Shown here: positions 6,091-7,355 of the stretch, piece after piece
How the letters are laid out: the number at the start of each line of letters is the position of its first letter
Position numbering within the stretch: the stretch's first letter is position 1
Program-made: the position numbers and the translations under genes
The notes under the pieces: generated by a model
Database searches by the model: none
Told to the model about the DNA's origin: nothing
The model's input: only the letters and a program-made list of their open reading frames with translations
Source of the DNA: CAUZEB01 sp963578655
GTDB lineage: Bacteria > Chloroflexota > Dehalococcoidia > Lucifugimonadales > CAUZEB01
Direction: 5' to 3'
Assembly: GCA_963578655.1 (NCBI GenBank)
Contig: CAUZEB010000090.1
Span: 1 to 7,355 of the forward strand
DNA length: 7,355 nt

Positions 6091-6098
6091 AGAGAGGA
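6091..6098 (+). promoter_or_regulatory. Shine-Dalgarno site of the PanE-like gene
   Basis: AGAGAGGA lies 4 nt before ATG 6103. It is nearly the same sequence as the RBS of the transporter (AGAGAGGT) and close to that of the Gfo/Idh/MocA gene (GAGAGGG). Confidence 0.7.
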
Positions 6099-6102
6099 TA
6101 TT

Positions 6103-7146
6103 ATGAAAATTGGTATTATCGGAAGTGGAGCTATTGGAGCACTGCTTGGTGGCCATCTAACTCGTGCAGGCGAGGATGTGATCATGTTCGACACATGGAG
6201 AAAGCATATTGAGATAATGCGCGAGGAAGGCTTGTTAATGGACGGCATTCAAGGCGAATATCGTGTTCAGGTAGATGCTAGACAGGTTAGTGAGCTAGCG
6301 GTTGTTGAAGAAAAATTTGATCTAATCATTATTGCTGTGAAGTCATATGATACGGTGTGGGCAGTTGATCTAATGAAACCTCATTTGGCGCAGACTGGTT
6401 TCTTTGTTAGTCCTCAAAACAGTATTAACGAGGAATTGATAGCTCCTATGGTGGGAGCTGATTGTTTGATCGGATGTGTGAGCACTGTTTCCTCTTGGTT
6501 AATGGATGCAGGCCACGTGCGCCAGACAGGGTCAATGAGTCAGGCTATAAAAGGTAATATATCGTTCACGTTAGGAGAATTGGATGGAAGGGATACCTCA
6601 CGAGTTCGTGCGGTTCAGAGACTGTGGAACTATGTTGGCGACACTAAGGTGAGCTACAATCTTTGGGGTGAGCGTTGGTCTAAATTAGCGATTAATTGCA
6701 TGGCGAATCCTTCAGCTGGAATGACAGGCCTTACTAGTCATGAAATCAGAGAAAATCCAAAATCAAGAAGTATGATGTTAGAATTTGGTGCGGAAGCTCT
6801 TAGGTTTGGACGTACCTTAGGATATACTATACCGTCCCCTATTAAGGGGTTTTCCCTTGATGACATTGATCAAGTGGTATCTGGGGGCAATTCAAGTTTG
6901 GAAGAATTTTTTTCTGAGGCACCGCCCGAAGTACCGGGTTACCCCTCTTTATACCAAGATATCTTAAAGGGTCGTAAAACAGAGATAGATTACCTAAACG
7001 GTTACGTTGTGAAGAAGGGCAAAGAAGTAGGAGTGAAGACTCCGTATAGTGAGGCGGCTGTAGCGGTCATCAAAGGCATAGAGTCAGGAGAGTTCCAGGT
7101 AGGTATGGATAACGTGAGGCGTGTCGAAGAAATTGCAAGGACTTGA
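6103..7146 (+). CDS. 2-dehydropantoate 2-reductase (PanE/ApbA) family protein, probably a catabolic paralogue
   Basis: A complete 347-aa cytosolic NAD(P)H-dependent 2-keto acid reductase of the ketopantoate reductase family. The N-terminal Rossmann motif is IGIIGSGAIGALLGGHL-like (residues 3-19, GxGxxG at 7-12). AVKSYDT (78-84, Lys80) and QN at 105-106 match the family's NADP/substrate positions. The helical C-terminal domain has ERWSKLAINCMANP (190-203) with Lys194 as the catalytic lysine and Asn198, and RKTEIDYLNGYVV (291-303) with Glu294 in the place of the substrate-binding Glu. All key residues are therefore kept and the enzyme should be active. It is longer than E. coli PanE (about 300 aa), and the usual QNG reads QNSINEE. 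Its neighbours are catabolic genes rather than pantothenate genes, so reduction of another 2-keto acid is more likely than CoA biosynthesis. It is probably co-transcribed with the transporter; ATG 6103 has a clear RBS. Confidence 0.9.
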   Translation: MKIGIIGSGAIGALLGGHLTRAGEDVIMFDTWRKHIEIMREEGLLMDGIQGEYRVQVDARQVSELAVVEEKFDLIIIAVKSYDTVWAVDLMKPHLAQTGFFVSPQNSINEELIAPMVGADCLIGCVSTVSSWLMDAGHVRQTGSMSQAIKGNISFTLGELDGRDTSRVRAVQRLWNYVGDTKVSYNLWGERWSKLAINCMANPSAGMTGLTSHEIRENPKSRSMMLEFGAEALRFGRTLGYTIPSPIKGFSLDDIDQVVSGGNSSLEEFFSEAPPEVPGYPSLYQDILKGRKTEIDYLNGYVVKKGKEVGVKTPYSEAAVAVIKGIESGEFQVGMDNVRRVEEIART

Positions 7147-7313
7147 TTATCAATGGTGTCTAATAGATTAATCTCAAATCATGTGCGCAGTAAAATAGAA
7201 TAAGTTAACACTGATTTAATGTAATATCATTGGATAGGAAAACAGTATAGATGCACTTGCGTGATCCTGATGGTTTTTGAATATCAGTTAAATAAATTGA
7301 AATGGAGGGTAAC
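7147..7313. other. Intergenic gap with short palindromes
   Basis: This 167-nt AT-rich gap shows short palindromes only: TTGAT-t-ATCAA over the stop codon (7143-7153), AGATTAATCT (7165-7174), and CTGAT/ATCAG (7267-7271 and 7283-7287). No convincing terminator was found; TTAATC-N17-TAAAAT (7168-7196) is a weak promoter candidate on the plus strand. Confidence 0.35.
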
Positions 7314-7355
7314 TTGAAACCAGTTATTAAAAACTTTAGAGATTTCTCTAATCCT
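7314..7355 (+). CDS. Start of an unidentified protein, cut by the right edge
   Basis: An open frame beginning TTG 7314 runs to the end of the window and encodes MKPVIKNFRDFSNP. GGAGGG (7304-7309) ends 4 nt upstream, a strong RBS. An in-frame ATG at 7302 would add four residues, but it has no RBS before it and would itself overlap the RBS, so TTG is preferred. Only 14 residues are visible, and I do not recognise the family. It has the same orientation as the transporter and the PanE-like gene and may belong to the same cluster. Confidence 0.5.
   Translation, partial: MKPVIKNFRDFSNP

Noticed and set aside
1..7355. Defence system, mobile element or CRISPR array
   Set aside because: No spaced repeats, transposase, integrase, nuclease or toxin-antitoxin motif was found; all genes look metabolic.

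Overview
The window is bacterial DNA, moderately AT-rich. Genes are densely packed, with clear Shine-Dalgarno sites, recognisable sigma70-type promoters and at least one TTG start. No rRNA, tRNA, CRISPR array, insertion sequence or phage gene was seen. The protein set (SMP-30/gluconolactonase family, DAO-type FAD oxidoreductase, Gfo/Idh/MocA protein, MCT/OFA-like MFS carrier, ketopantoate-reductase paralogue, PLP aminotransferase) is an accessory catabolic cluster of the kind found in heterotrophs rich in paralogues, for example uncultured marine Chloroflexota. That taxonomic hint is a weak inference from gene content only.

Layout: two transcription units diverge from a 327-bp intergenic region (4447-4773). 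Leftward, on the minus strand, are a SMP-30-like lactonase (4446-3541), a DAO-family FAD oxidoreductase (3538-2336, only 2 nt after the lactonase stop), a 147-nt gap with its own TATAAT promoter and a 13-bp palindrome, a Gfo/Idh/MocA protein (2188-1148), and a fold-type-I aminotransferase (1120 to beyond the left edge). Rightward, on the plus strand, are a 12-TM MFS transporter with a TTG start (4774-6009), a PanE/ApbA-like 2-dehydropantoate 2-reductase paralogue (6103-7146), and the first codons of another gene (from 7314) running off the right edge. No regulator is encoded in the window.

How it may work together (inference): the MFS carrier imports a small organic acid. The FAD enzyme oxidises a C-N (or C-O) bond, the lactonase opens a lactone, the aminotransferase handles an amino/keto acid step, and the PanE paralogue reduces a 2-keto acid. 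The substrate cannot be read from the sequence.

The most unusual points are in the two left-hand genes. The Gfo/Idh/MocA protein keeps its fold motifs but has lost the EKP lysine and the D-x-G-x-H residues normally used in catalysis. The aminotransferase keeps its PLP lysine but has Asn where the Asp that contacts the PLP ring nitrogen is expected. The divergent regulatory region also has structure worth testing: a strong promoter wrapped in an inverted repeat, a tandem 10-bp repeat, and two tiny ORFs before the transporter.
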